Assembly: GCA_963789495.1 (NCBI GenBank)
Contig: CAWBLP010000006.1
Span: 177,584-241,583, forward strand
DNA: 64,000 nucleotides
Direction of reading: 5' to 3'
Source of the DNA: CAWBLP01 sp963789495
GTDB lineage: Bacteria > Pseudomonadota > Alphaproteobacteria > Acetobacterales > Acetobacteraceae
A program made the translations under genes and the position numbers. Shown piece by piece: positions 51,105-63,945 of the stretch. Below the pieces are notes generated by a model. It did no database searches and was not told where the DNA came from. It worked only from the letters and a program-made list of their open reading frames with translations. The stretch's first letter is position 1; the number at the start of each line of letters is the position of its first letter.

Positions 51105-51420
51105 CGGCCGCCGCACCGGGCGCCGCTGCGGCGATGGCATGCCGCTTGCTGGTCCAGGTCTGGCTGGCCCCAGATCCAGCTGGCCAATGTCCGGCTGGCC
51201 AATGTCCGGCTGGGGCGTGTCCGGCTGGGCCGTGTCCGGGGCAGGGCCGGGCGGACCGGTTCCTGCCGCGCCGGCAGAAGGCTGCTGCCGTGTGACGGCA
51301 CCACAGTCCGCCCGATGCACCTCCCAGGGGCGTCGGCCACCGGGAGGAGGCGATGGAGATCGAGGATTTTGCCGCCGGCCTGACGGTGCTGCTGCCTGTG
51401 CTGACGGCGTTGCTGAACGC
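51105..51420. other. Intergenic region with a 15-bp tandem repeat
   Basis: The spacer between the epimerase and the deacetylase-like gene holds a four-unit tandem repeat at 51181-51240. The open plus-strand frame that runs through it into the deacetylase is probably not translated. Nothing else recognisable is present. Confidence 0.5.
51181..51240. repeat. 15-bp tandem repeat, four units
   Basis: TGGCCAATGTCCGGC twice, then TGGGGCGTGTCCGGC and TGGGCCGTGTCCGGG. Units are exactly 15 bases; divergence increases to the right. Confidence 0.9.
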
Positions 51421-52322
51421 ATGATGCGGCGCGACCTGGTTGGCTACGGCTTCGATCCGCCGCGCCTGGTCTGGCCGAACGGGGCCAAGGTCGCGGTCAA
51501 CCTGGCGGTGAATTACGAGGAGGGCGCCGAACTGTCGGTCGAGGCCGGCGATGCGGAGAACGAGCGCATCGGCGAGGTGGTGAGTGTGGTGCCGCCCGGC
51601 CGGCGCGATATCGGCATGGAGCAGATTTTTGGCTACGGCCTGCGGGTCGGGCTGGGCCGTTTCCTGGATGCGTTCGACCGCGCCGGGCTGCCGGCGACGT
51701 TCTGGATGTGCGGCCGAGCGGTGGCACGCACGCCGGCGCTGGCGCGGGAGGTGGTGCGGCGCGGCCATGAGGCGGCGTGCCATGGCTGGGTGTGGCGGCC
51801 GAATGCCGATTACACGACGCCGGAAGCAGAGCGCGAGGCGATGCAACGCGCCACCGACGCGATTCGGCAGGCGACCGGCACTCGCCCGATGGGCTATTTC
51901 TGCCGTGGCAGCGCCACCGAGCACACGCGTGCTTTGCTGGCGGAACTCGGCTATCGCTACGACAGCAACGCGTTCGATGACGACCTGCCATATCGCTGCC
52001 CGGAGACCGGGCTGCTGGTGCTGCCCTACGCGCTCGACAGCAACGACATGAAATTCTTCCATCCCAACGGCTTCGTGCAACCGGCGGATTTTCCGGCTAC
52101 GTCGCCGCGGCGCTGGACCAGATGATCGAGGAAGCCGCGCGCGGGCGGTCCGGCCTGCTGAATATCGGGCTGCATCTGCGGATCACCGGCCGCCCGGCGC
52201 GGTTTCGCGCGGTGGAGGCGATCCTGCGTGACCTGTGGGCGCGCGGGCGGGACATCTGGGTGGCGACGCGGCGGGACATTGCCGCGGCCGCCGAGGTGCA
52301 GTTGCCGGCTTTACCAGCCTGA
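51421..52322 (+). pseudogene. PuuE-like polysaccharide-deacetylase family gene with a one-base deletion
   Basis: From ATG 51421 the frame reads RRDLVGYGFDPPRLVWPNGA, VAVNLAVNYEEGAELSV, then GMEQIFGYGLRVGLGRFLDA and HEAACHGWVW, the arrangement of PuuE-type allantoinases and related NodB-fold hydrolases. After FVQPADF the frame turns to PATSPRRWTR and stops at 52125. The other frame continues GYVAAALDQMIEEAARGRSG and LLNIGLHLRITGRPARF to a stop at 52322. One missing base in the TTTT at 52089-52092 accounts for the break (902 bases in all). Without it the protein would be about 300 residues. Real inactivation or sequence error remain open. Confidence 0.82.
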
Positions 52323-52359
52323 TCCGGACCATATCGGCACAAGCTGCCGCGGGGGACCC

Positions 52360-53094
52360 ATGCGCATTCTGCTGCTCAACGCCAACACCACCGACGCGGT
52401 CACCCAGCGGATGGCGACCGCCGCCCGGAGTATCGCCGGCCCGGACACCGAGTTGGTGCCAGTGACCGCGCGGTTCGGTGCCGAGATCATTGGCTCACGG
52501 GTGGAGACCGCCGTCGCCGCCGCCGCGGTGATCGAGCGATTGGGCGAGGTGGCGGAGGGCTGCGACGCGGTGATCATCGGAGCGTCGGTCGACCCGGGCC
52601 TGGCCGCCGCGCGGGAAATGCTGGGCATCCCGGTGATCGGCATCACCGAGGCGGCGCTGCATGCGGCCTGTCTGGCGGGCGGGCGGATCGGTGCAGTGGT
52701 GATGTCGGCCAACAGCGCCACCATCCTGCATGAGATGGCCGCCGCCTATGGCCTCTCGGTTCGGCTGGGCCCGATGCGGACGCTGCCCACCACGCCGCTC
52801 GATTTCCTGGCCGACCTGGCAGCGGGCATGGCGGCGATCCGTTCGGCGGCAGGGGAGATGATCTCCGAGGGCGCCGATACCATCGTCCTGATCGGCGCGG
52901 TGATGGCGGGTGTGCCGGCGCAGCTGCAGCCGTTGCTGCCGATTCCGGTGCTGGAAGGGGTGACTGCCGCGGTGGTTCTGGCGGAGGCGATGGTCCGGCT
53001 GCGGCTGCCGGCGCCGGCCGCGGGCAGCTATGCAGCGCCGCCGGCGGCGCGGATTGCTGCGCTGCGGGGGGCGCTGGCGGGCTGCGGCACCTAG
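52360..53094 (+). CDS. Hydantoin/allantoin racemase-like protein lacking both cysteines
   Basis: 244 residues from ATG 52360. It starts MRILLLNANTTDAVTQRM and contains GAEIIGSRVETAVAAAAVIE, both typical of the HyuE/allantoin racemase group of the Asp/Glu racemase superfamily. The two catalytic Cys positions read VIIGASVDPGL (ACFxDPGL in active enzymes) and VLIGAVMAG (VLGCAGM in active enzymes), so neither cysteine is present. Racemisation by the known two-thiol mechanism is therefore unlikely. Placement 38 bases after the PuuE-like gene suggests a ureide or hydantoin pathway. Confidence 0.85.
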   Translation: MRILLLNANTTDAVTQRMATAARSIAGPDTELVPVTARFGAEIIGSRVETAVAAAAVIERLGEVAEGCDAVIIGASVDPGLAAAREMLGIPVIGITEAALHAACLAGGRIGAVVMSANSATILHEMAAAYGLSVRLGPMRTLPTTPLDFLADLAAGMAAIRSAAGEMISEGADTIVLIGAVMAGVPAQLQPLLPIPVLEGVTAAVVLAEAMVRLRLPAPAAGSYAAPPAARIAALRGALAGCGT

Positions 53095-53177
53095 CTCCGG
53101 GCCGAGGTTTGGTGTCGGCGGGGTGAGTGGCCTGGATGAATCCGGACGGGCCTGCAAAAATTCTGAAAAATACCTGC

Positions 53178-53206
53178 TTGACCGGGGAGGGCGGCTGGCC
53201 TAAATC
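53178..53206 (+). promoter_or_regulatory. Candidate rRNA operon promoter
   Basis: TTGACC (53178-53183), a 17-base spacer, then TAAATC (53201-53206) and a GC-rich discriminator. Just upstream is the A-rich stretch CAAAAATTCTGAAAAATA, a possible UP element. The match to the -35 is good and to the -10 moderate. Confidence 0.5.
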
Positions 53207-53349
53207 CCCGTTCACCGCGGCGGACGAAAAAGCTTGCTTCTCCGCCGCGGGCTCGCTACCTTCTCCGATCTGCATCGGCGAAGGATGCGGATCCAGAGCA
53301 AGTCGGCCGGCCGGCCCGTAGGTTCACGGGGGGTTGGACGTCTTTGCTC

Positions 53350-53361
53350 CGTTCTTTGACT
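53350..53361 (+). promoter_or_regulatory. BoxA-like antitermination site in the rRNA leader
   Basis: CGTTCTTTGACT resembles the boxA of rRNA leaders (core CTCTTTGACA/TTCTTTGAC). A related sequence, GTTCTTTATTAA, occurs in the 16S-23S spacer. Confidence 0.5.
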
Positions 53362-53624
53362 TGTGAATAGGCTAGGAAGGGATACGTTGGCGGCGCCCTG
53401 CGGGTTGCAAGCGAAAGCGAGCAACTGGTTGGATGGCTGAGCTGATGGTCTGGGTTTGACTAATGGAACTCGGATTTATTGGTGACGCCTGACAGGTGCG
53501 CTGTGATGTATCTTGGATGCGTTACAGTACGCTTTGAAGGAAGTCTTGGCAGACGATCGCCGGGACGAAACCATGAGTTCGGGTCTGTTCGTTGATGCTG
53601 GGACCTTCAGGTCTTGGCGGAGAT

Positions 53625-55114
<1,490 letters not shown>

Positions 55115-55303
55115 AAGGATGCGTCTTGAGCCTTCGGGTTTGAGATGCTCCGATCAAGCTGCCGGCGGATGCCGGTGGCGGCTCAGACTGGAAGGCAGCC
55201 ATTCGATCGGCGCCGCCAGCGTATCCCTTCCCCGCGATAGTGTTGCCGGCTGCATGGTCTTGATGTGCGGTCGGGAACCGCCCCGACAGTATCAACCCGT
55301 TAG

Positions 55304-55380
<77 letters not shown>

Positions 55381-55414
55381 TCCATTCGGTGAATGGGTCT
55401 CTCTCCTGGCATGA

Positions 55415-55490
55415 GGGGACGTAGCTCAGCTGGGAGAGCACCTGCTTTGCAAGCAGGGGGTCGTCGGTTCGAACCCGATCGTCTCCACCA
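55415..55490 (+). tRNA. tRNA-Ala (TGC)
   Basis: 76 bases with encoded CCA. Acceptor GGGGACG pairs with CGTCTCC, the anticodon loop is TTTGCAA, and GGTTCGAACCC is the T arm. Second tRNA of the 16S-23S spacer. Confidence 0.97.
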
Positions 55491-55931
55491 GGACTGGTGG
55501 TCGAGATGGTGGGATCAGCTATCGCGGAGAAGCGAAAGTCATCGGCATATCGGGTTCTCTTTTGAGAGAACGCGTGTGGCGTATGCGTCGCCCCGGTGGG
55601 GTGATGTTGTTCTTTATTAATGTGAATCAGGTTCTGGTGCGTCTCTGGGCGTGCCGCGGTCGCATGTCTGACCGGATTGCTGCAAGGCGAAAGTCTTGAG
55701 GGCGTCCAGCGACCGAGGCAGGACGTTCAGAGGCGTGAAGCGATCTTGTCGAGATCGCGTCCGGTGGCGGCCTTCGGGCTGTGACCGGTGCGATGCGATA
55801 AGGTCCTGTTGTGTGCTGAGTGAGAGGTCTGCTGTGTGGCAGGACCGTGCTCTGGATCGCAGGTTTCGGCCGGCGATTGCTGAGGATGGTTTCTGTGCAT
55901 GGTGGAAGCCCGGGTTAAGCCCGGGGACGAT
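55491..55931 (+). other. 16S-23S spacer, downstream part, with a boxA-like site
   Basis: 440 bases between tRNA-Ala and 23S. GTTGTTCTTTATTAATGTG at about 55606-55624 is a boxA-like antitermination signal. AGCCCGGGTTAAGCCCGGG near the 3' end forms a hairpin that should belong to the 23S processing stem. No protein gene is supported. Confidence 0.55.
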
Positions 55932-58668
<2,737 letters not shown>

Positions 58669-58825
58669 TCTCATCATGCATGGAAATCATCCTCAGACCT
58701 CATGCAACTCAACGTCGGCATCAAACCCCGGCGGCACACAACGCACGTAGCACCAGAACCTCGGTCACCCCTGATCGACCGGCAGGCCGCAAGGTTTGAC
58801 GATCGCGAAGCAGGGTGGATTGGAC

Positions 58826-58942
58826 GACCTGGTGGTTTTGGCGGAGGGCCTGCACCCGATCCCATCCCGAACTCGGCCGTGAAAACCTCCAGCGCCCATG
58901 GTACTGTGTCTTAAGGCACGGGAGAGTAGGTCGCCGCCAGGT
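58826..58942 (+). rRNA. rrf: 5S ribosomal RNA
   Basis: About 117 bases: GACCTGGTGGTTTTGGCGG at the 5' end pairs with GCCGCCAGGTC at the 3' end, and CCCGATCCCATCCCGAACTC is the conserved loop. It follows 23S by about 157 bases. Confidence 0.94.
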
Positions 58943-58997
58943 CTTCCAATCCACCCTGTTTCTGATTCCTAGCCGCTCGCGCGGTCCACGACTTTGA

Positions 58998-59074
<77 letters not shown>

Positions 59075-59104
59075 AATATACGCGATAATTCAAAGCGTTA
59101 CGCC

Positions 59105-59165
59105 CCCTCGTGCTTCCAGATACGTGCCTCCACGGAATTCGTGGAAGCACTGTGGAAGCAAGAGG
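59105..59165. repeat. Nested palindromes after the rRNA operon
   Basis: An outer inverted repeat CCCTCGTGCTTCCA (59105-59118) with TGGAAGCAAGAGGG (59152-59165) encloses an inner one, GTGCCTCCACG (59124-59134) with CGTGGAAGCAC (59140-59150). The word TGGAAGCA also recurs directly. It can form a hairpin of about 60 bases, 30 bases past the tRNA-fMet. There is no T run; it may be an unusual operon terminator or a recombination site. Confidence 0.65.
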
Positions 59166-59283
59166 GTGCGTAATTCTGCGTGCGCCGCAGTCGTCAATGG
59201 CCTGGAGCCCGGCGCGTGAGTGATCAGTATACGGCACGCTGAGGTGACATTCCCGGTTGGGCGATGTCACCCCGATCTCCTCG

Positions 59284-59892
59284 TCATGCTGGCATGCTGC
59301 TTTCCTTCTGAAAGAAGTCGGCAGTCCTTGCAACGCAATGGGATGGAAGGTCCTTCCTGCCCATCTTCTTGTAGCCGAGGGAGCGCATCAAGTTGGCGAC
59401 GAAGTCGCCAGCAGTCGCCGTTGAAAGGTTATGCTTCCCATAGTCAGCACCGAATGCCGTGCTGAGAATAGGATCGATCCCGGCCAATGCCGGAAGACCC
59501 GCGCTGGCAGCTGCAATTGCTGCCGTACGCCCCTCTGGCGAATTTACGATTTCATTCATGCCTATATAGATCGGATCTGTGGACAATATGCACGGAACCT
59601 TCAGCTGGTAGGTCGCCGCGCGAGAGAAGAAATTGCCCGGGGCAACGCGAACGCCCTTCTGAGCGACCTTCCATCCCTTTTCTGACATTACGTCGCGGAT
59701 CGCCCGACCGACGTGTTGCTTCTCGGTGTCGTCCAGATCACCAACCAATTTGCCGATCTCGGCGCCCACGGCTTGAGCAGCAGGCAGGCCATGCTTCGAT
59801 AAGCAAACCATCTCGATCTGCGCATCGTGGTCGTTGAGCACCTCCATCACCAGTTGCCCCTTCTTCGAAGCCTTGAAATCCTCGAATGTCAT
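59284..59892 (-). CDS. 202-residue protein of unknown function
   Basis: From ATG 59892 with GGAGAAG upstream. Residues 1-70 are polar and helical (MTFEDFKASKKGQLVMEVLN, then a Cys-containing stretch and LDDTEKQHVGRAIRDVM). Around 70-95 is GWKVAQKGVRVAPGNFFSRAATY, a compact basic segment of the kind seen at the ends of small accessory-genome proteins. The last 100 residues contain ILSTDPIYIGMNEIVNSPEG, an Ala/Gly-rich helix and a basic FVANLMRSLGYKKMGRKDLP. No signal peptide or membrane helix. The surrounding DNA is poorer in GC than the rest of the window, consistent with acquisition. I cannot assign a family. Confidence 0.7.
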   Translation of the reverse strand: MTFEDFKASKKGQLVMEVLNDHDAQIEMVCLSKHGLPAAQAVGAEIGKLVGDLDDTEKQHVGRAIRDVMSEKGWKVAQKGVRVAPGNFFSRAATYQLKVPCILSTDPIYIGMNEIVNSPEGRTAAIAAASAGLPALAGIDPILSTAFGADYGKHNLSTATAGDFVANLMRSLGYKKMGRKDLPSHCVARTADFFQKESSMPA

Positions 59893-59971
59893 CGCGTCTT
59901 CTCCAGGTTAAGGTGGCGCACCGCCCCCTTCATTCCCCCATATAGAAGGCATATAGGAATCTATATCAACG

Positions 59972-59998
59972 AAAAAGATGCCAAGCAGGTATCTTTTT
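59972..59998. terminator. Rho-independent terminator downstream of the ABC-F pseudogene
   Basis: AAAAAGATGCC, loop AAGCA, GGTATCTTTTT: an 11-bp stem with one G-T pair and A/T runs on both sides. It separates the 202-residue gene from the ABC-F remnant and could act in either direction. Confidence 0.8.
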
Positions 59999-60109
59999 GT
60001 AGGCAGATAGAGTCGGCGCTGCTCTCCGCGCACGTGCGGCCAGCGATCAACCACGGCACCAGGAACCGAACCGGGTGACCGTGACGGCATGGCCCCTGAC
60101 CACCGGCGC

Positions 60110-61368
60110 TCAGGCGTGCAGCCCGGGCGCTTCCTGCCCGGTCCGCGCGACATATTCCGTGTAGCCGCCGTGATACTGGTGGATGCCCTCTGGCGTCAGC
60201 TCCAGGACCCGGTTGGACAGCGCGGCCAGGAAATGCCGGTCGTGGGAAACGAACAGCATCGTGCCCTCGGTACTGCTGCGACATGGCGGCGATCAGCATC
60301 TCTTTCGTCGCTATGTCGAGACGGTTGGTCGGTTCGTCCAGCACCAGGAAATTTGGCGGGTCGAACAGCATCAGCGCCATCACCTGCCGCGCCTTCTCGC
60401 CGCCCGATAGCACGTGGCAGCGCTTCTCTATCTCGTCGCCGGAGAATCCAAAACCGCCCGCCAGCGCGCGCAATGAGCCCTGGCCGGCGCGCGGAAAGGC
60501 ATCCTCGAGCGTCTCGAACATGGTACGTTCGCCATCCAGCTATTCCATGGCGTGCTGTGCAAAATAGCCCATCTTCACACTGCCCCCGAGGGTAACAGAA
60601 CCCGTATCCGGTTCGGTCGTCCCGGCCACCAGCTTCAGCAGAGTGGATTTCCCAGCGCCGTTCACGCCAAGCACGCAGTAGCGTTCTCGCCGCCGCACCA
60701 ACAGATCCAACCCCTGGTAGATCACCCGATCACCATAGCGCTTATGCACGCCCCGCAGGTTCGCCACGCCCTCGCCGGACCGCGGTGCCGGGGGGAAGTC
60801 GAAGCCAAGTGACTGACGGCGCTTCGGGGGCTCGACCCGGTCGATCTTCTCCAGCTTCTTCACCCGGCTTTGCACCTGCGCGGCGTGGGAGGCGCGAGCC
60901 TTGAAGCGCTCGATGAAGTTGATCTCCTTCGCCAGCATCGCCTGCTGCCGCTCGAACTGCGCCTTCTGGTGCTGTTCGTTCAGCGCCCGCTGCTGCTCGT
61001 AGAATTCGTAGTCGCCAGAAAAAGCTGTCAGGCTTCCGCCATCGATCTCAATCACTTTGTTGATGACGCGGTTCATGAATTCGCGGTCGTGCGAGGTCAT
61101 GAGCAACGCCGTCGTAGCCTGCCAAGAATTGCTCAAGCCAGATCAGGCTCTCGAGGTCGAGGTGGTTGCTCGGCTCGTCCAACAGCATAACGTCGGGGCG
61201 CATCAGCAGAATGCGGCCAAGCGCCAACCGCATCTTCCAGCCGCCGGACAGCTTGCCGACGTCGTCCTCCATCATCTCCTGGCTGAAGCCGAGACCGTCC
61301 AGCACCTCCCGCGCTTTGCTGTCCAGCGCGTAGCCGCCCAGCTCTTCGAAGCGTATAAACAGCGGCGG
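60110..61368 (-). pseudogene. ABC-F family ATPase gene, multiply broken and interrupted by an IS21 element
   Basis: Remnants in order read like one ABC-F protein of the Uup/YheS group: LGGYALDSKAREVL, LSGGWKMRLALGR, VMLLDEPSNHLDLESL; then SHDREFMNRVINKVIEI, the linker RFKARASHAAQVQSRVKKL and second Walker A GVNGAGKST; then LSGGEKARQVMALML, LVLDEPTNRLD and SHDRHF-type sequence to a TGA at 60110. Lesions: the N-terminal third is cut off by the IS at about 61,369, two bases are missing near 61,114, an in-frame TAG stands at 60540-60542 (QHAME-stop-LDGERT), four bases are inserted near 60,270, and the conserved His of the second NHLD is Arg. ABC-F proteins act on the ribosome. Confidence 0.88.
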
Positions 61369-61480
61369 CAAATTGTACCGCTGAACCGGTGTTGAGCCGG
61401 CGCCGTGATGGCGGCGCCAAAGTGTACCGGTCCTGATAGGCCTTCTCGATGTCCGTGCGGGGCATGGAGGGGCCGGAAGG

Positions 61481-63007
61481 ATGTTGACAGTGGAACTCTA
61501 TGCCAGGATCCGGCGCGCGGTGATTGTGGACGGGTTGAGCCGCCGAGAGGCGGCGAAGCGGTTTGGCGTTCATCGGAACACGATCTCGAAGATGCTTCAG
61601 TATTCTGTTCCGCCGGGCTACCGACGGGGCGAACGTCCGGCCTCGAAGAAGCTGGGGCCGCACATCGCGTGGATCGACGCCATCCTCGAGACGGATCGTG
61701 GCGTGCACAAGAAGCAGCGCCACACGGCGCAACGGATTTTCGAACGTCTCCGGGATGAGCGGGGGTTTTCCGGCGGGTATACGATCGTGCGTGAGTATGT
61801 GGCGGAAGCAACGTCGCGATCACGCGAGATGTTCGTGCCTTTGAGCCATCGTCCTGGTCACGCGCAGGCGGATTTTGGCGAGGCTGACGGCTACATCGCG
61901 GGCAAGAAGATCCGGTTCCACTACTTGTGCATGGACCTGCCGCATTCGGACGGCTGCTTTGTCAGGGCTTATCCGGCCGAGACGGCGGAAGCCTTCTGTG
62001 ATGGTCACGTCGCGGCCTTCGACTTCTTCGGCGGCGTACCGCGATCGGTCCTGTATGACAACACGCGCCTGGCGGTAGCCCGGATCGTGAAGGGTGGCGA
62101 GCGGCTGCGCTCGCACATGTTCGCGGAACTGCAGAGCCACTACCTGTTTAACGACCGGTTCGGCCGACCGGGCAAGGGCAACGACAAAGGCAAGGTGGAG
62201 GGGCTGGTCGGCTATGTCCGACGCAACTTCATGACGCCGCTGCCCGTCGCGGACAGCTTCGACGCGTTGAATGCCCGGTTCCTGCGTGCCTGCACCCGGC
62301 GTGGCGAGGCGATCCTGCGCGGCCATACCAGCTCGATCGCCGAACGGATGCGGGCCGACCTTGCTGCGTTCATGCCGTTGCCGCCGGCGCCGTACGATGC
62401 CTGTCACAAGATCGCCACGCGCGTCTCGTCGCTGTCACTGGTGCGTTACCGGAACAACGATTACTCGGTGCCGACCCGCTACGGTCATCAGGAGGTTCTG
62501 GCGAAGGGCTATGTCGACCGTGTCGAGATCGTCTGCCGCGGCGAGACCATCGCCACTCATGCGCGGAGTTACGACACGGCCGACTTCGTCTACGATCCAT
62601 TGCATTATCTGGCGTTGCTGGAACGCAAGAGCAAAGCCCTCGATCAGGCGGCACCATTGGACGGGTGGCAACTCGCGGAATGTATTCATCGGCTGCGGCG
62701 GCTGATGGAAGCCCGGATGGGGAATGCCGGACGGCGCGAGTTCATTCAGGTCCTGCGTCTGATCGAGGACTTCCGTCAGCATGACGTTGAACAGGCCGTT
62801 GCGCATGCGTTGCGGCTTGGCGCCATCAGTTTCGACGCGGTGAAGATGTTGGTGCTGGCCAAATTGGAGAACCGCCCGGCCCGGCTCGATCTGACTTTCT
62901 ACCCCTACCTGCCGGCCGCCACGGTCGGAACCACGGATCCGAGCGCCTATCTCGATCTCGTCGCCAATGCACGTTCAGCATCGATGACAGCGGGAGTTCC
63001 GGCATGA
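61481..63007 (+). CDS. istA: IS21-family transposase IstA
   Basis: 508 residues. N-terminal helix-turn-helix VDGLSRREAAKRFGVHRNTI, then a DDE core: Asp in GHAQADFGEADG, Asp in VLYDNTRLAV and Glu in GNDKGKVEGLVGY. The C-terminal domain is complete. It binds the multiple terminal repeats and performs cut-and-paste from a circular intermediate. Its stop overlaps the istB start by four bases (ATGA), as usual in this family. Confidence 0.93.
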   Translation: MLTVELYARIRRAVIVDGLSRREAAKRFGVHRNTISKMLQYSVPPGYRRGERPASKKLGPHIAWIDAILETDRGVHKKQRHTAQRIFERLRDERGFSGGYTIVREYVAEATSRSREMFVPLSHRPGHAQADFGEADGYIAGKKIRFHYLCMDLPHSDGCFVRAYPAETAEAFCDGHVAAFDFFGGVPRSVLYDNTRLAVARIVKGGERLRSHMFAELQSHYLFNDRFGRPGKGNDKGKVEGLVGYVRRNFMTPLPVADSFDALNARFLRACTRRGEAILRGHTSSIAERMRADLAAFMPLPPAPYDACHKIATRVSSLSLVRYRNNDYSVPTRYGHQEVLAKGYVDRVEIVCRGETIATHARSYDTADFVYDPLHYLALLERKSKALDQAAPLDGWQLAECIHRLRRLMEARMGNAGRREFIQVLRLIEDFRQHDVEQAVAHALRLGAISFDAVKMLVLAKLENRPARLDLTFYPYLPAATVGTTDPSAYLDLVANARSASMTAGVPA

Positions 63008-63852
63008 CCATGTCCCACGATACCACGGCGCTGACCGCCGTCGCGCCCCAGGTGCTGCTCGGCAATCATCTCAAGGCGCTGAAGCTCCCCACGTTCGCGC
63101 GTGAGTACGAGAAGGTGGCCATGGAATCGGCCCAGGATCGCGCCGATTATCCCCGCTATCTGCTGCGTCTGTGCGAACTGGAGCGCATCGACCGCGAGCG
63201 GCGCAACATCGAGCGCCGGATCCGGGCGGCACGGTTTCCACAGACCAAGAGCCTCGACACGTTCGACTTCACCGCCCAGCCGTCACTCAATAAGGCGCTG
63301 GTCCTCGAACTCGCGCGCTGCGAATGGATCGATAGGCGGCAGAACTGCATCGCGCTCGGGCCGTCCGGCACCGGCAAAACCCACATCGGCCTGGCACTGG
63401 GACTGGCCGCCTGTCAGAAAAACCAGAGCGTCGCATTCACCACGGCCGCCGCTCTCGTGCATGAACTCATGGAAGCGCGCGATGAACGCCGGCTACGGGC
63501 ACTGCAAAAACACCTCAACACGGTCAAACTGCTGATCGTCGACGAACTGGGATACGTGCCGTTCACCGCTGTTGGTTCGGAACTGCTTTTCGAGGTGTTC
63601 AGCCAACGCTATGAGCGCGGCGCCACGCTGGTCACCAGCAATCTGCCATTCGATGAGTGGACCTCGATCTTCGGTTCAGAACGACTGACCGGCGCGCTGC
63701 TGGATCGGCTCACGCATCATGTCCACATCCTGGAAATGAATGGCGACAGCTTCCGGCTGGCGACCAGCAAACGAGCTCAGCGACGGCAGGGCCAGACGCT
63801 GAACACGACAGCGAAGCAAACAACGGAAGGAGCGGCCAATACCGATACATGA
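63004..63852 (+). CDS. istB: IS21-family helper ATPase IstB
   Basis: 282 residues, somewhat longer than the usual 245-265 because of a polar C-terminal tail. LGPSGTGKTHIGLALG is the Walker A (Lys125), LLIVDELGYVPF the Walker B, and LVTSNLPFDEWTSIF the sensor/arginine-finger region of this DnaC-like AAA+ ATPase. IstB selects the target DNA and stimulates IstA. Frame and motifs are intact, so the element may be mobile. Confidence 0.93.
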   Translation: MTMSHDTTALTAVAPQVLLGNHLKALKLPTFAREYEKVAMESAQDRADYPRYLLRLCELERIDRERRNIERRIRAARFPQTKSLDTFDFTAQPSLNKALVLELARCEWIDRRQNCIALGPSGTGKTHIGLALGLAACQKNQSVAFTTAAALVHELMEARDERRLRALQKHLNTVKLLIVDELGYVPFTAVGSELLFEVFSQRYERGATLVTSNLPFDEWTSIFGSERLTGALLDRLTHHVHILEMNGDSFRLATSKRAQRRQGQTLNTTAKQTTEGAANTDT

Positions 63853-63862
63853 TGCGACGCCG

Positions 63863-63909
63863 CGTGCTGGGAGCCGCGCTGAGCCTGGCGAAGCGCGGCT
63901 CCCAGCACG
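63863..63909. repeat. Perfect 18-bp inverted repeat after istB
   Basis: CGTGCTGGGAGCCGCGCT and AGCGCGGCTCCCAGCACG pair without mismatch around an 11-base loop, directly downstream of istB and still within the IS. It would protect or terminate the istAB transcript. Confidence 0.85.
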
Positions 63910-63924
63910 GGCACGATAGTCAAC

Positions 63925-63945
63925 AGGGCTTCGCGGCCCTTTTCT
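63925..63945 (+). terminator. Rho-independent terminator of istAB
   Basis: AGGGC, loop TTCGCG, GCCCT followed by TTTTCT, immediately after the 18-bp inverted repeat. Confidence 0.7.

Larger units (their letters stand above)
53095..53624 (+). other. rRNA operon promoter and leader region
   Basis: This 530-base spacer ends at the 16S 5' end. It contains a candidate promoter (53178-53206), a GC stem (CGGCGGA ... TCCGCCG, about 53218-53248) and a boxA-like sequence near 53351. No protein gene is supported. Confidence 0.6.

Noticed and set aside
53356..53384. TTGACT with a downstream GGGATA as an rRNA promoter
   Set aside because: TTGACT is part of the boxA-like GTTCTTTGACT, and the -10 match is poor; the upstream TTGACC/TAAATC pair fits better.
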